A stretch of 64,000 nt of DNA. It comes from Halomonas heilongjiangensis. GTDB taxonomy: Bacteria > Pseudomonadota > Gammaproteobacteria > Pseudomonadales > Halomonadaceae. The stretch lies in contig NZ_PNRE01000100.1 of the NCBI RefSeq assembly GCF_002879645.1, positions 111,288 to 175,287 of the forward strand, given 5' to 3'. The position numbers and the translations under genes were made by a program. Under the pieces are notes generated by a model. It was not told the origin of the DNA. It saw only the letters and a program-made list of their open reading frames with translations, and ran no database searches. Positions 16,347-26,225 of the stretch are shown here, one piece after another; the stretch's first letter is position 1, and every line of letters starts with the position of its first letter.

Positions 16347-17399
16347 ATGGCAATGGCGAGATGTAATCCTGGGATGTCGGGGCAAGCCCCGCGGTGGTTG
16401 AGGCGGACCCTGGGCGGCCTGCTGGCAGCCGGTGGCCTGCTCTTCTCGGCCGGTACCCTGGCCGAAGAGGAGCCCGAGTGGCCCAGAGGGCATTACCCGT
16501 TGCCCGCGGAAGGCGACGTGATCGGCGAGGTCTACACCGTCGAGACCCGCGGGGACGAGACGCTGCTCGACGTGGCCCGCGAGCACAACGTGGGCTACGA
16601 GGAGATCCGCCGGGCCAATCCGGAGGTCAGCATCTGGGTGCCGGGCGAAGGCACCGAAGTGGTGATCCCGGCACGCTTCATTCTGCCCGATACCGAGCGC
16701 ACCGGCGTCGTGATCAACATCGCTGAACTGCGCCTCTACTACTTTCCCGAGACGAAGACGGGGGAGGCGCCGCGGGTCGAGACCTACCCGATCGGCATCG
16801 GCCGCGAGGGCTTCGACACGCCCCTGGGGGTAACCAAGACCACCATGCGCCTGGAGGATCCGGCCTGGTACCCCCCGCGTTCGGTTCGCGAGGAGGCCGC
16901 CGCGCGCGGCGAGTCGGCGCCGGGGGTGGTGCCGCCGGGGCCCGACAACCCCCTGGGCCGCCACGCCATCCTGCTCGACATCCCCGGCTACCTGATCCAT
17001 GGCACCAACCAGCCCGACGGCGTCGGCATGCGTGCCAGCCGTGGCTGCATCCGCATGTTCCCGGAGGACATCGCGTCGGTGTTCGGTCGCGTGCCGGATG
17101 GCACCCGGGTCGAACTCGTCGACCAGCCGATCAAGGCCGGTTGGGCCGATGGCACCCCCTATGTGCAGGCCTATGCCGCGCTCGAGGATCAGGAGGAGGG
17201 CATGGCGGCGCTGCTCGAGACGCTCTCCCTGCTCGAGCGGGCCGACGACGGAGCCGCCATGGTGCTCGACTACGAGCAGCTGCGCCGCCTGCTCGACGCC
17301 CCCGATGGCCGGGTCGTCGCCCTGGAGCCGCCCCCCGAACCCGAGAAGGCACCCGCCGCCGACAGCGGCAACGGCTTCCTCGACGAGGTCAAGGTCTAG
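16347..17399 (+). CDS. L,D-transpeptidase (ErfK/YbiS/YcfS/YnhG family)
   Basis: A 350-residue periplasmic enzyme with a signal peptide (LGGLLAAGGLLFSAGTLAE). A LysM-like region (about residues 50-110: YTVETRGDETLLDVAREHNVGYEEIRRANP) is followed by the YkuD domain. The catalytic motif is HGTNQ..SRGCIRM, with the nucleophile Cys near residue 233. Such enzymes link Braun-type lipoprotein to peptidoglycan or form 3-3 cross-links. The C-terminal 60 residues are acidic and low-complexity. The length matches the E. coli YbiS/YcfS/ErfK group. It converges on the desaturase gene, with a four-base overlap of stop codons. Confidence 0.92.
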   Translation: MAMARCNPGMSGQAPRWLRRTLGGLLAAGGLLFSAGTLAEEEPEWPRGHYPLPAEGDVIGEVYTVETRGDETLLDVAREHNVGYEEIRRANPEVSIWVPGEGTEVVIPARFILPDTERTGVVINIAELRLYYFPETKTGEAPRVETYPIGIGREGFDTPLGVTKTTMRLEDPAWYPPRSVREEAAARGESAPGVVPPGPDNPLGRHAILLDIPGYLIHGTNQPDGVGMRASRGCIRMFPEDIASVFGRVPDGTRVELVDQPIKAGWADGTPYVQAYAALEDQEEGMAALLETLSLLERADDGAAMVLDYEQLRRLLDAPDGRVVALEPPPEPEKAPAADSGNGFLDEVKV

Positions 17400-18460
17400 C
17401 GAGCCCGGTCGGTGGCCGCCCCGTGCGCCTCGGCAAAGGAGACCAGGCGACGCTGCTCCTCATCCCACAGCACGAGCCGCACCGACTCGAGGCTTTGCCC
17501 CAGGGTGAGGCGGCCGATATGGCGGAGTGCGGGATGGTCGCGCAGCACTTCGGGCAGCCGATAGGAGGGGATGCGGCTGCAGAGGTGATGGACATGGTGG
17601 ATCCCGATATTGGCGGTGATCCAGCGCAGGGGGCCCGGCAGGTCATAGTGGGAGCTGCCGTACAGCGCCGTCTCGTGGAACGTCCAGTCGGCGTCGTGCT
17701 CCCACAGGGTGGCCTCGAACTGGTGCTGGACATAGAACAGCCAGACGCCGATCGATGAGGCGAGAAGCGTGATGGGCAGTTGCACGAGCAGGAAGGGGAT
17801 CACGCCGACCAGCCAGATCATGGTGGTGACGAGCAGCGCGATCGCCGCGTTGGTGCTCATGGTGCTCAGCCAGGGCATCCAGCCTGCGCGCATGAAGCCC
17901 ACTGGCAGGCGATGGTCCAGGATGAACAGGTACGTCGGGCCGACACCGAACAGCACCAGCGGGTGCCGATACAAGCGATAGAGGAGCCGCTGCGTTCGCG
18001 GCAAGCCCCGGTACTCGCGCACGGTCAGGGTGTCGATGCCGCCGACACGCGGGCGATCGAGATTGCCGGAGCCGGCATGGTGGAGGGCATGGCTGTGCCG
18101 CCAGAGATCGTAGGGCGTCAGGGTCAAGACGCCGATGGCTCGGCCGACCCAGTCATTGGCATGTCGGGAACGAAAGAATGACCCGTGGCTGCAGTCGTGC
18201 TGGATCATGAACAAGCGCACGAGAAAGCCCGCGGCGGGCACGGCGAACAACAGGCCAAGCCAGTAGCCGGCGCTCAGGGTGCCCCACATCAGTATCCAGA
18301 GGGCGGCGAAGGGGATCACCGTGACCGTGAGTTCCACGATGCTGCGCGCCAGGCGCGGCGTGCGGTACTCGCCCAGGGCGCGCTTCAATGCCCGTGGCTC
18401 GGCGGTGATGTCGATAGTCGGCGCTGAGAGATCCATGAATCGTAGGTTGGTGTCCGGCAC
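17396..18460 (-). CDS. Membrane fatty acid desaturase
   Basis: A 354-residue di-iron membrane desaturase. The three His boxes are present: HDCSH at 88-92, HSHALHH at 122-128 and HHVHH at about residues 287-291, with two pairs of hydrophobic segments between boxes 2 and 3. This pattern fits acyl-lipid (DesA-like, delta-12/omega-6 type) desaturases rather than acyl-CoA delta-9 enzymes, but the position of the double bond cannot be told from sequence. The start is either ATG 18460 or the in-frame ATG 18436. It may adjust membrane fluidity to cold or salt; this is inference. It overlaps the convergent transpeptidase gene by four bases. Confidence 0.88.
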   Translation of the reverse strand: MPDTNLRFMDLSAPTIDITAEPRALKRALGEYRTPRLARSIVELTVTVIPFAALWILMWGTLSAGYWLGLLFAVPAAGFLVRLFMIQHDCSHGSFFRSRHANDWVGRAIGVLTLTPYDLWRHSHALHHAGSGNLDRPRVGGIDTLTVREYRGLPRTQRLLYRLYRHPLVLFGVGPTYLFILDHRLPVGFMRAGWMPWLSTMSTNAAIALLVTTMIWLVGVIPFLLVQLPITLLASSIGVWLFYVQHQFEATLWEHDADWTFHETALYGSSHYDLPGPLRWITANIGIHHVHHLCSRIPSYRLPEVLRDHPALRHIGRLTLGQSLESVRLVLWDEEQRRLVSFAEAHGAATDRAR

Positions 18461-18510
18461 GCACGAAGTCTGTACGGTACCGCACCCTCCGGTGGAGGAA
18501 CCGTCTCCAC

Positions 18511-19161
18511 CTACCGCTGCCGAGGTGCCGTCGGTAGCGCCTCCACCAGCCCCAGCGCCACGCAGATCCTGACCAGCTCGGCGAGGTTGGCCGCCCCCAG
18601 CGCCTTCATGGCGCGCAGCCGGTAGACCTCCACGGTCTTGGCGCTGACGCCGAGGTGGTCGGCGATCTCGCGGCTGGTCATGCCCTCGGCCACGTGCACC
18701 AGGATCCGCTGCTCCTTGGGGCGCAGGGTGGCGTAGCGCGCCTGGAGGGCCTCGAGCCGTGATCGGGCCAGGCGCTCGCGCTGGTGCTCGGCCAGCGCCT
18801 GCTGCACGCAGTCGATCAGCTGCTGGTGGTTGAAGGGTTTCTCGATGAAGTCGAAGGCGCCGGCCTTGAGCGCCGCCACCGCCATGGGCACGTCGCCGTG
18901 GCCGGTCATGAAGATCACCGGGGTGGCGTCGCCGCGCTCGTTGAGCCGTTGCTGCACCTGCAGGCCGGACAGGCCGGGCATGCGCACGTCGAGCAGGATG
19001 GCGTCGTGGGCCTCGGGCAGGGTGGCGAGGAAGGCCTCGCCGTCGCCGTAGGCACGCGTCGACAGGCCCACCGATTCCAGCAGCCAGGCGAGGGAGTCGC
19101 GCAGGGCCTCGTCGTCGTCGACCACGGCGATACAGGGCGGGGGACTGGCGGTCTCGGTCAC
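18511..19161 (-). CDS. FixJ/TtrR-type response regulator (LuxR output domain)
   Basis: A 216-residue regulator beginning at GTG 19161, preceded by GGAG; longer frames overlap the kinase gene and add a proline-rich leader. The receiver has the acidic triplet in AVVDDDE, phospho-Asp in ILLDVRMPG, Thr in FMTGHGD and Lys in EKPF. The C-terminus is a LuxR/GerE helix-turn-helix (LRPKEQRILVHVAEGMTSREIADHLGVS..KTVEVYR). It lies 16 bases after the stop of the partner kinase gene. The FixLJ/DctBD-like architecture suggests control by a PAS-sensed signal; the target genes are unknown. Confidence 0.92.
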   Translation of the reverse strand: MTETASPPPCIAVVDDDEALRDSLAWLLESVGLSTRAYGDGEAFLATLPEAHDAILLDVRMPGLSGLQVQQRLNERGDATPVIFMTGHGDVPMAVAALKAGAFDFIEKPFNHQQLIDCVQQALAEHQRERLARSRLEALQARYATLRPKEQRILVHVAEGMTSREIADHLGVSAKTVEVYRLRAMKALGAANLAELVRICVALGLVEALPTAPRQR

Positions 19162-19177
19162 GCGGGGCTCCGGGCAG

Positions 19178-20740
19178 TCAAGGCGGGGTGGGCTCGGTGA
19201 GCAGTGTACCGGCAAAGGTGGCACCGCCGGAACCGTCGTCCGGGGCCAGCGCCAGGCGGCCGCCCATGGCCTCCATCAGCGAGTGGCTGATGGCGAGCCC
19301 CATGCCCAGGCCGTCGGGGCGAGTGGAGTGGAAGGGGGCGAAGATGCGTTCGCTGTCGCCCGCCGCGATGCCCGGGCCGCGGTCGCCGACCGTGAAGGTG
19401 ACCTCCCGCGGGCCGGTGCGCTGCGCCCGGATCTCGACCCGGTCGGCACCGGGATGGTCGCGGCTCGCCTCCAGGGCGTTGAGCAGCAGGTTGACCAGTA
19501 CCTGCTCGAGCGCCACCGGGTCGGCCTGTACCCGCGGCAGGGTGGCGGCGAGCTCGTGGGCGAGCCGCACGCCGGCCTGGTGGTACTGCCATTCGCAGAG
19601 CCGGCAGGCGGCGTCGACCACCTCGGCGAGCACCACCGGCCGCGGGCGCGTCTGGCCCTTGCGCACGAAGGTGCGGATATGGCGCAGCCGCTCGGCCAGG
19701 CGCTGGACCTGGTCGCTGATGCGCGTCAGCGGCAGTTTCAGGTCGCCGGCCGGCCGGCACGGGTCGGCGGCGAGCTGCCCCAGGGCGCCGCTGGCGTAGT
19801 TGGCGATGGCGCCCAGCGGCTGGTTGAGTTCGTGGGCGATGTTGGAGGCCAGCTCGCCGGTGGTGGCCAGGCGGTTGGCGTGGGCGATCTGCTCCTGGTG
19901 GCGGCGGGCCTGTGCCTCGGCGGCCTTGCGCAGGCCGATGTCGCGGTTGAGCAGCGAGAGGTGGTCGGGCTCGGCGCCTGGGCCGCGGTGGGCGAGCACC
20001 ACGCTGAGCACCGGCACCGGCCCCCGCGGGCCGCACATCTCCAGCTCGCCGCTCCAGGAGCCGTAGCGGGCCACGGCGGGCAGCACGATCTCGCGCAGCT
20101 CGGCCAGCGACGCCGGCGTATAGGCCTGCTCGAGGCGGGCATCGCCCCCCTCGCGGGGCAGGGAAAGCAGCCGGCGCGCGGCCTCGTTGGAGTAGAAGAG
20201 CCGCTCCTGGCCGTCGACGAACAGCACATAGTCGGTGGTGGATTCGACCACCCGGGCGAGGCGCTCGCGGTTGGCCTCGGCGCGGATGCGCCGGCCCACG
20301 TCGCGGGAGACGCAGAGGATGTCGAGCAGTTCGCCGGTGGCCGGGTCGCGGCGGGTGCGGCTGGTGGTCTCTAACCAGACGTAGTGACCGTCCCGGGCGC
20401 GGAAGCGGTAGGTCTGCTGGTAGAAGCCGTCGTGATAGTAGACCCGCGGCGACTTGTTGAGCAGGTCGGCCAGGTCCGCCGGGTGGAAGAGGTCGTAGGC
20501 GGAGGCGCCGATCAGCTCCTCGGGGTCATAGCCGAGCAGGTCGCGGGCGGCCCGCGAGGCGTAGAGGAAGGTACCGTCCCGGGCGTGGCGCGAGATCAGG
20601 TCGGTGGTGCTCTCCGCGAGCCATTGGTAATGGCGTTTCTCCACCTCGAGGGCCGCGTTGCGGGCCTCGAGCTCGGCACAGCGGGCCTCGAGCACGGCCC
20701 GCCGCGACGGGCGCCGGCGGGTGTCGTCGTCGCCCGCCAT
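19178..20740 (-). CDS. PAS-domain sensor histidine kinase (FixL-like, soluble)
   Basis: A 520-residue cytoplasmic kinase without TM segments. A short N-terminal coiled coil (residues 12-38) leads into PAS-PAC 1 (about 40-155), PAS 2 (about 165-280), HisKA with H-box NIAHELNQPLGAIANYASGAL, and HATPase with N-box (LVNLLLNALEASRD), G1 (VGDRGPGIA) and G2 (GLGMGLAIS). The ELNQPLGAI form is typical of FixL/DctB partners. PAS 1 does not show an obvious heme-binding signature, so oxygen sensing is not claimed. Its ATG overlaps the stop of the oxygenase gene, so three genes form one operon. Confidence 0.92.
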   Translation of the reverse strand: MAGDDDTRRRPSRRAVLEARCAELEARNAALEVEKRHYQWLAESTTDLISRHARDGTFLYASRAARDLLGYDPEELIGASAYDLFHPADLADLLNKSPRVYYHDGFYQQTYRFRARDGHYVWLETTSRTRRDPATGELLDILCVSRDVGRRIRAEANRERLARVVESTTDYVLFVDGQERLFYSNEAARRLLSLPREGGDARLEQAYTPASLAELREIVLPAVARYGSWSGELEMCGPRGPVPVLSVVLAHRGPGAEPDHLSLLNRDIGLRKAAEAQARRHQEQIAHANRLATTGELASNIAHELNQPLGAIANYASGALGQLAADPCRPAGDLKLPLTRISDQVQRLAERLRHIRTFVRKGQTRPRPVVLAEVVDAACRLCEWQYHQAGVRLAHELAATLPRVQADPVALEQVLVNLLLNALEASRDHPGADRVEIRAQRTGPREVTFTVGDRGPGIAAGDSERIFAPFHSTRPDGLGMGLAISHSLMEAMGGRLALAPDDGSGGATFAGTLLTEPTPP

Positions 20741-21336
20741 CAGCGCGCCGGGTCCACCCGGCCACCCAGCGAGGCGTTGCGCCGGAACCAGCCGGCGATG
20801 CTGGCTCGCGGCAGGCGGGTGGGCAGCACCTCGTGGGGAACGGTCTCGGAGAGGAAGCAGGCGAAGGTGCCGGCGGCGGGGCGCACCCGGGCCACCTCGC
20901 GCTCGAGATCCATGGCGTCGAAGAGCACCATCTCGCCGCCGCCGTCGGCGGGCCAGTCCGGGTTGAGGTAGCCCACGGTGGAGATGACCCGGTTGGCGCG
21001 GCCCCGAAAGCTGTCGAGATGGCGCTGGTAGAAGGCACCGGGCGGGTAGTGGGCGAAGTGGGCCTCGTACTCGAAGAGCCCCAGGAACAGCGCCTGGTTG
21101 AGCGCGTTCTGCAGTTCGCCCATGGCCTCGAGGTAGCGGCGCTGGGCCGGGCTCTCGCGGTCGAGCCAGCGAATGGCGTCACCGCGGACGTCGCGGCGCA
21201 GCGCATGCGCCTGGCCGCGGCCGATGCCGGCGGGGTCCAGGGCATGGTGGTCGGCCAGGGCCATCAGCTCGCGGTGGAGCTCGGCGCAGAGGTCGGCGTC
21301 GATGACGTCCTCGCCGACGTACCAGCCCTGTTCCAC
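20740..21336 (-). CDS. 2-oxoglutarate/Fe(II) dioxygenase, prolyl 4-hydroxylase-like
   Basis: A 198-residue protein of the P4Hc/2OG-FeII class. The iron facial triad is H106-x-D108 (RHLDSF) and H168 (VPHEVL), with R178 as the 2-oxoglutarate anchor (PRASIAGWFR). The GTG at 21336 is the first conventional start, but the frame stays open upstream and encodes plausible residues (ARPVLDPAALPRLVDAL), so translation may begin earlier at a rare codon. Its stop overlaps the sensor-kinase start. Related small enzymes hydroxylate proteins such as ribosomal proteins or EF-Tu; the substrate here is unknown. Co-transcription with a PAS kinase hints at oxygen-linked signalling. Confidence 0.82.
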   Translation of the reverse strand: MEQGWYVGEDVIDADLCAELHRELMALADHHALDPAGIGRGQAHALRRDVRGDAIRWLDRESPAQRRYLEAMGELQNALNQALFLGLFEYEAHFAHYPPGAFYQRHLDSFRGRANRVISTVGYLNPDWPADGGGEMVLFDAMDLEREVARVRPAAGTFACFLSETVPHEVLPTRLPRASIAGWFRRNASLGGRVDPAR

Positions 21337-21435
21337 CAGGGCGTCGACCAGGCGAGGCAGGGCGGCGGGGTCCAGGACGGGGCGTGCGAGTCGTGGTGTC
21401 AGTGGTGTGTCCCCATGCGGCAGAAGAGAGGGGGG

Positions 21436-22080
21436 TCAGGGGGCCTGGGTCAGGCCATCCCGGGCCCGCAGGAGTCGCTCGGGAAAATAGCACAGCCGAC
21501 CGCCCGCAGGCTCGCGGTGGAGGCTGATCTCGCGGCCGAAGCCCTCGGCCAGCAGCTCCACCAGCATCATGGCCGAGAGCCCCCAGATCACCTGGCCGGC
21601 GACATGGTAGCTCGGCACAAAGTACGGCCGGCCGTTCACCGGGATCACGTCGGTGTGGTGGCGACGGTCCTCGAGGAACAGCGACAGCGGCACCTCGAAG
21701 ATCGCATCCAGCTCGTTGAGGTCGGGCACGAGCGGCAGGTCCGGGGGAATCAGGCCCACGTAGGGGGTGACGCTGATGCCGTGCAGCGAGATGACGTCCG
21801 AGAGCCGGCCGAGCAGCTCGACCCGTTCGCGGGGCAGGGCGATCTCCTCGAGGGATTCGCGCAGCGCCGTGCTCAACAGGTCCGGGTCCTGCTCCTCGCG
21901 CTTGCCGCCGGGAAAGGCCACCTGGCCGCTGTGGGTGGTGAGGTGATCGGCGCGGCGGGTGAACAGCAGGGTCGGCGCGTGGCGGTCGACGATCGGTATC
22001 AGCACCGCGGCCTGGGGCAGGTCGAGCGCCAGCCGCTGCGGCCGGTGTGCTTGCAGGCGTTCGCGAAGTTTCTCTAACAT
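21436..22080 (-). CDS. Nudix hydrolase, CoA pyrophosphatase type (NudL-like)
   Basis: A 214-residue hydrolase with the Nudix box GGKREEQDPDLLSTALRES..EEI at about residues 57-80 and the upstream VAFPGG that marks CoA/short-chain acyl-CoA pyrophosphatases. The UPF0035-type motif is approximated by LLSTALRESLEEIAL. The ATG at 22080 is preferred to a 28-kb-typical upstream reading that would cross the divergent nudix gene. It likely cleaves CoA to phosphopantetheine and 3',5'-ADP. It is divergent from the second Nudix gene, with 104 bases between the starts. Confidence 0.85.
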   Translation of the reverse strand: MLEKLRERLQAHRPQRLALDLPQAAVLIPIVDRHAPTLLFTRRADHLTTHSGQVAFPGGKREEQDPDLLSTALRESLEEIALPRERVELLGRLSDVISLHGISVTPYVGLIPPDLPLVPDLNELDAIFEVPLSLFLEDRRHHTDVIPVNGRPYFVPSYHVAGQVIWGLSAMMLVELLAEGFGREISLHREPAGGRLCYFPERLLRARDGLTQAP

Positions 22081-22184
22081 GGGGTTTCCATCGGGTTTGA
22101 TCCCTTCTACCCGGCCGCCGTCGCCGGCGTCAAGCCCGGAGTCGGGCGGCATCCGGGCCGCTCGCCAGCTTGCCAGGGAGCACC

Positions 22185-22742
22185 ATGAACTTCTGCAGCC
22201 ACTGCGGCCATACCGTGCGCTTCGCCATTCCGGACGGGGATGACCGTCCGCGCTACCTGTGCGACGAGTGCGGCACCATCCACTACCAGAACCCCCGCAT
22301 CGTCGCCGGCACCCTGCCGGTGAGTGGCTCACGGGTGCTGCTGTGCCGCCGGGCCATCGCGCCGCGCAAGGGCTTCTGGACCCTGCCGGCCGGCTTCATG
22401 GAGAACGCCGAGACCACCGTCGAGGCCGCCGCCCGGGAGACCCGCGAGGAGGCCTGCGCCGAGGTCAGCATCCACGGCCTCTATACCCTGATCAACCTGC
22501 CGCACATCAACCAGGTCTACATGATCTTCCGGGCGGACCTGGCGGGCAGCTTCGACGTCGGTCCGGAGAGCCTCGAGGTGGCGCTGTTCGAGGAGCACGA
22601 GATCCCCTGGGACGAGCTCGCCTTTCCCACCATCGAGCGCACCCTGCGCCATTTCTATGCCGACCGCGGCGACGGCCATTTCCCGCTGCATATCAGCGAT
22701 ATCACCGCGGCGGATCGCGAGCGCTACTTCGGTTCCGCCTGA
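22185..22742 (+). CDS. Nudix hydrolase with N-terminal zinc ribbon
   Basis: A 185-residue enzyme. Cys4, Cys7, Cys26 and Cys29 form a zinc ribbon like that of NudC. The Nudix box is GFMENAETTVEAAARETREEACAEV, preceded by GFWTLPAG. An AGGGAG ribosome site supports the ATG at 22185; the earlier in-frame start at 22170 is not needed. It is shorter than full NudC (about 260 residues) and lacks the N-terminal NudC domain. ADP-ribose or NADH-type dinucleotides are the likely substrates. It is divergent from the NudL-like gene. Confidence 0.85.
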   Translation: MNFCSHCGHTVRFAIPDGDDRPRYLCDECGTIHYQNPRIVAGTLPVSGSRVLLCRRAIAPRKGFWTLPAGFMENAETTVEAAARETREEACAEVSIHGLYTLINLPHINQVYMIFRADLAGSFDVGPESLEVALFEEHEIPWDELAFPTIERTLRHFYADRGDGHFPLHISDITAADRERYFGSA

Positions 22743-22821
22743 TCGGGGCGGGACCGGGATCGTAGGGAGTGGCGACGGTATCATGAACACCGTCGTACCG
22801 GCGGAACGAGGATGACAGGCC

Positions 22822-23772
22822 GTGGACAAGTTCGAACGCAAGCTGGACCAGGCCGCGCGGGCCGCCTGGATGTCCTATGTGGGAGGGATCACCCAGGACG
22901 AGATCGCCCTGCAGCTCGGGGTGTCCCGGCCCGGCGTGCAGCGCCTGCTGGCCCTGGCCCGGCAGGAGGGCCTGATCAAGGTGCGCATCGATCATCCGAT
23001 CTCCGCCTGCATGGCCATGGCCGCGGCCATCCGCGACCGCTATGGCCTGGACTACTGCGACGTGGTGCCGGCCGAGCCGGATGCCCCCGACGGCGCCGCC
23101 GCCTATCTGGCGGCGGCCGGGGCGGAGCGGGTGTCCCGCCTGGTGGTGCGCAGCGAGCCGCTGACCCTGTCGCTGGGGACGGGGCGCTCGGTGCGCGCGA
23201 CCGTCGAGGCCATGAGTCGTCACGATCGGCCGCAGCACCGCTTCGTCTCGCTGGTCGGCAACGTGGCGCGTGACGGTTCCGCCAACCGCTACGACGGCGT
23301 CATGGTGCTGGCCGACAAGACCGGCGGCGAGCGTTTCCTGCTGCCCACCCCGGTGGTCGCCGACTCGGTGGAGGAGAAGGAGGCGATGCGCGGGCAGCGC
23401 CTGTTCCAGGCGATCATGGCGGTGGCCAAGCAGGCCGAGACCGCCTTCATCGGCGTGGGGCGCATCGACCGCCAGGCGACGCTCTTCCAGGACCACTTCA
23501 TCGACGAGAGCGACCTCGAGGAGCTGCTGGATCTCGAGGCGGTGGGCGAGCTGCTCGGCTGGCCGATGAACCGCGACGGTGAGGTCATCGACTGCTCCAT
23601 CACCCGCCGTGTCACCAGCCTGCCGCTGGAGATGCTGAGCGATCAGCCCCTGGTGGCCATCGCGGGCGGCCGGGAGAAGGGGCCGGCCCTGCTGGCGTCC
23701 CTGCGCGGCGGTTGGCTCAATGGGCTGATCACCGACGAGACGGCGGCCCGCTATCTCACCGAGGCGTCGTGA
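22822..23772 (+). CDS. SorC/DeoR-type sugar-binding transcriptional regulator
   Basis: A 316-residue regulator starting at GTG 22822. The N-terminal helix-turn-helix (GGITQDEIALQLGVSRPGVQRLLALARQEGLIKV, about residues 22-55) is followed by a sugar-phosphate-binding domain of the SorC family with LSLGTGRSV, SLVGNVARDGS and a C-terminal VAIAGGREKGPALLASLRGGWLNGLITDE. SorC proteins sense a phosphorylated or free sugar and control adjacent catabolic operons. The transporter operon it should regulate starts 150 bases downstream, behind a cluster of GATC-containing inverted repeats that is the probable operator. Confidence 0.9.
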   Translation: MDKFERKLDQAARAAWMSYVGGITQDEIALQLGVSRPGVQRLLALARQEGLIKVRIDHPISACMAMAAAIRDRYGLDYCDVVPAEPDAPDGAAAYLAAAGAERVSRLVVRSEPLTLSLGTGRSVRATVEAMSRHDRPQHRFVSLVGNVARDGSANRYDGVMVLADKTGGERFLLPTPVVADSVEEKEAMRGQRLFQAIMAVAKQAETAFIGVGRIDRQATLFQDHFIDESDLEELLDLEAVGELLGWPMNRDGEVIDCSITRRVTSLPLEMLSDQPLVAIAGGREKGPALLASLRGGWLNGLITDETAARYLTEAS

Positions 23773-23850
23773 CGCAGCGCATTATCCGCAATCGCTGAAA
23801 TCTGTACCTAAAGTCTAATACCCGAGGCTTTGCTTTTTTTCGGGGCATGT

Positions 23851-23886
23851 TCGATCATTTGATCGTCAGATGATCAATATGATCAA
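23851..23886 (+). promoter_or_regulatory. Candidate SorC operator with four GATC sites
   Basis: Four GATC tetramers start at 23853, 23861, 23872 and 23881. The central pair forms TTGATC-N7-GATCAA, and GATCATTTGATC just upstream is a second inverted repeat. The cluster lies 37-72 bases before the binding-protein gene and after its own regulator gene. Dyads of this kind are expected for a SorC regulator; the GATC content also makes it a Dam methylation target if the host has Dam. Confidence 0.5.
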
Positions 23887-23922
23887 AACAACAACGCCAA
23901 GCTGTCCCGACAGGAGCCCACC

Positions 23923-25242
<1,320 letters not shown>

Positions 25243-25314
25243 GCGGAGTCTGCCGTTCCCGGCCGGGTCTTCCCGGCCGGGCCCTTTTCCCTACCTGGTT
25301 TTGCGGGTAATCCC

Positions 25315-26205
25315 ATGAACAAGACAAGAGCTTCCGGGCGCACCGTCGGGGGTCTGAGGACCCTGTCGCTGCAGGCGCCGGCCGTCACCCTGCTGTTGCT
25401 GTGGATGCTGGTGCCGCTGGGCATGACCCTGTGGTTCTCCTTCCAGCGCTACAACCTGCTGATGCCCGGCATGACCGGCTTCGCCGGGCTGGAAAACTAC
25501 GAATACCTGTTCACCGACCCGGCCCTCTGGTCGGCCATGGGCACGACCCTGCTGCTGGTCGGCTGGGTGCTGGCGATCACCGTGGTCGGTGGCACCCTGC
25601 TGGCGGTGCTCTTCCAGCAGGAGTTCGCCGGGCGCGGCATCGCCCGGGTGCTGGCCATCTCGCCGTTCTTCGTCATGCCCACGGTCAGCGCCCTGGTGTG
25701 GAAGAACATGATGATGCACCCGTCCAACGGGGTGCTCTCCTGGGTCGCCGAGTCGTTCGGCCTGCAGGCCGTCGACTGGTTCTCCGCGCTGCCGCTGACC
25801 TCGATCATCATCATCGTCGCCTGGCAGTGGCTGCCGTTCGCGCTGCTGATCCTGCTCACCGCCATGCAGTCGCTGGACGAGGACCAGGTGGAAGCCGCAC
25901 GCATGGACGGGGCCGGCCCGGTGGCGATCTTCTTCTTCATCACCCTGCCGCATCTCAAGCGGGCGATCAGCGTGGTGATCATGATCGAGATGATCTTCCT
26001 GCTGACCATCTTCGCCGAGATCTTCGTCACCACCTCCGGTGGCCCGGGGCTGGCGACCACCAACCTGGCCTACCTGATCTATATCCGGGCCCTGCTCGAC
26101 TTCGACGTCGGCACCGCCTCCGCGGGTGGGGTGATCGCCATCGTCCTCGCCAATATCGTCGCCATCTTCCTGGTCCGCATGGTGGCCAGGAACCTGGAAG
26201 ACTAG
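25315..26205 (+). CDS. Polyol ABC transporter permease 1 (SmoF-like)
   Basis: A 296-residue inner-membrane permease of the MalF/UgpA class with six TM segments. The first is LSLQAPAVTLLLLWMLVPLGMTLWFSF, and the last ends in VAIFLVRMVARNLED. The EAA loop that contacts the ATPase is visible as EAARMDGAGPVAIFFFITLPHLK. It pairs with the product of the next gene, whose start is 20 bases downstream. The N-terminal Lys/Arg-rich segment orients the first TM with the N-terminus in the cytoplasm. Confidence 0.92.
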   Translation: MNKTRASGRTVGGLRTLSLQAPAVTLLLLWMLVPLGMTLWFSFQRYNLLMPGMTGFAGLENYEYLFTDPALWSAMGTTLLLVGWVLAITVVGGTLLAVLFQQEFAGRGIARVLAISPFFVMPTVSALVWKNMMMHPSNGVLSWVAESFGLQAVDWFSALPLTSIIIIVAWQWLPFALLILLTAMQSLDEDQVEAARMDGAGPVAIFFFITLPHLKRAISVVIMIEMIFLLTIFAEIFVTTSGGPGLATTNLAYLIYIRALLDFDVGTASAGGVIAIVLANIVAIFLVRMVARNLED

Positions 26206-26225
26206 TGTCTCGGGAGTCCCTTATC

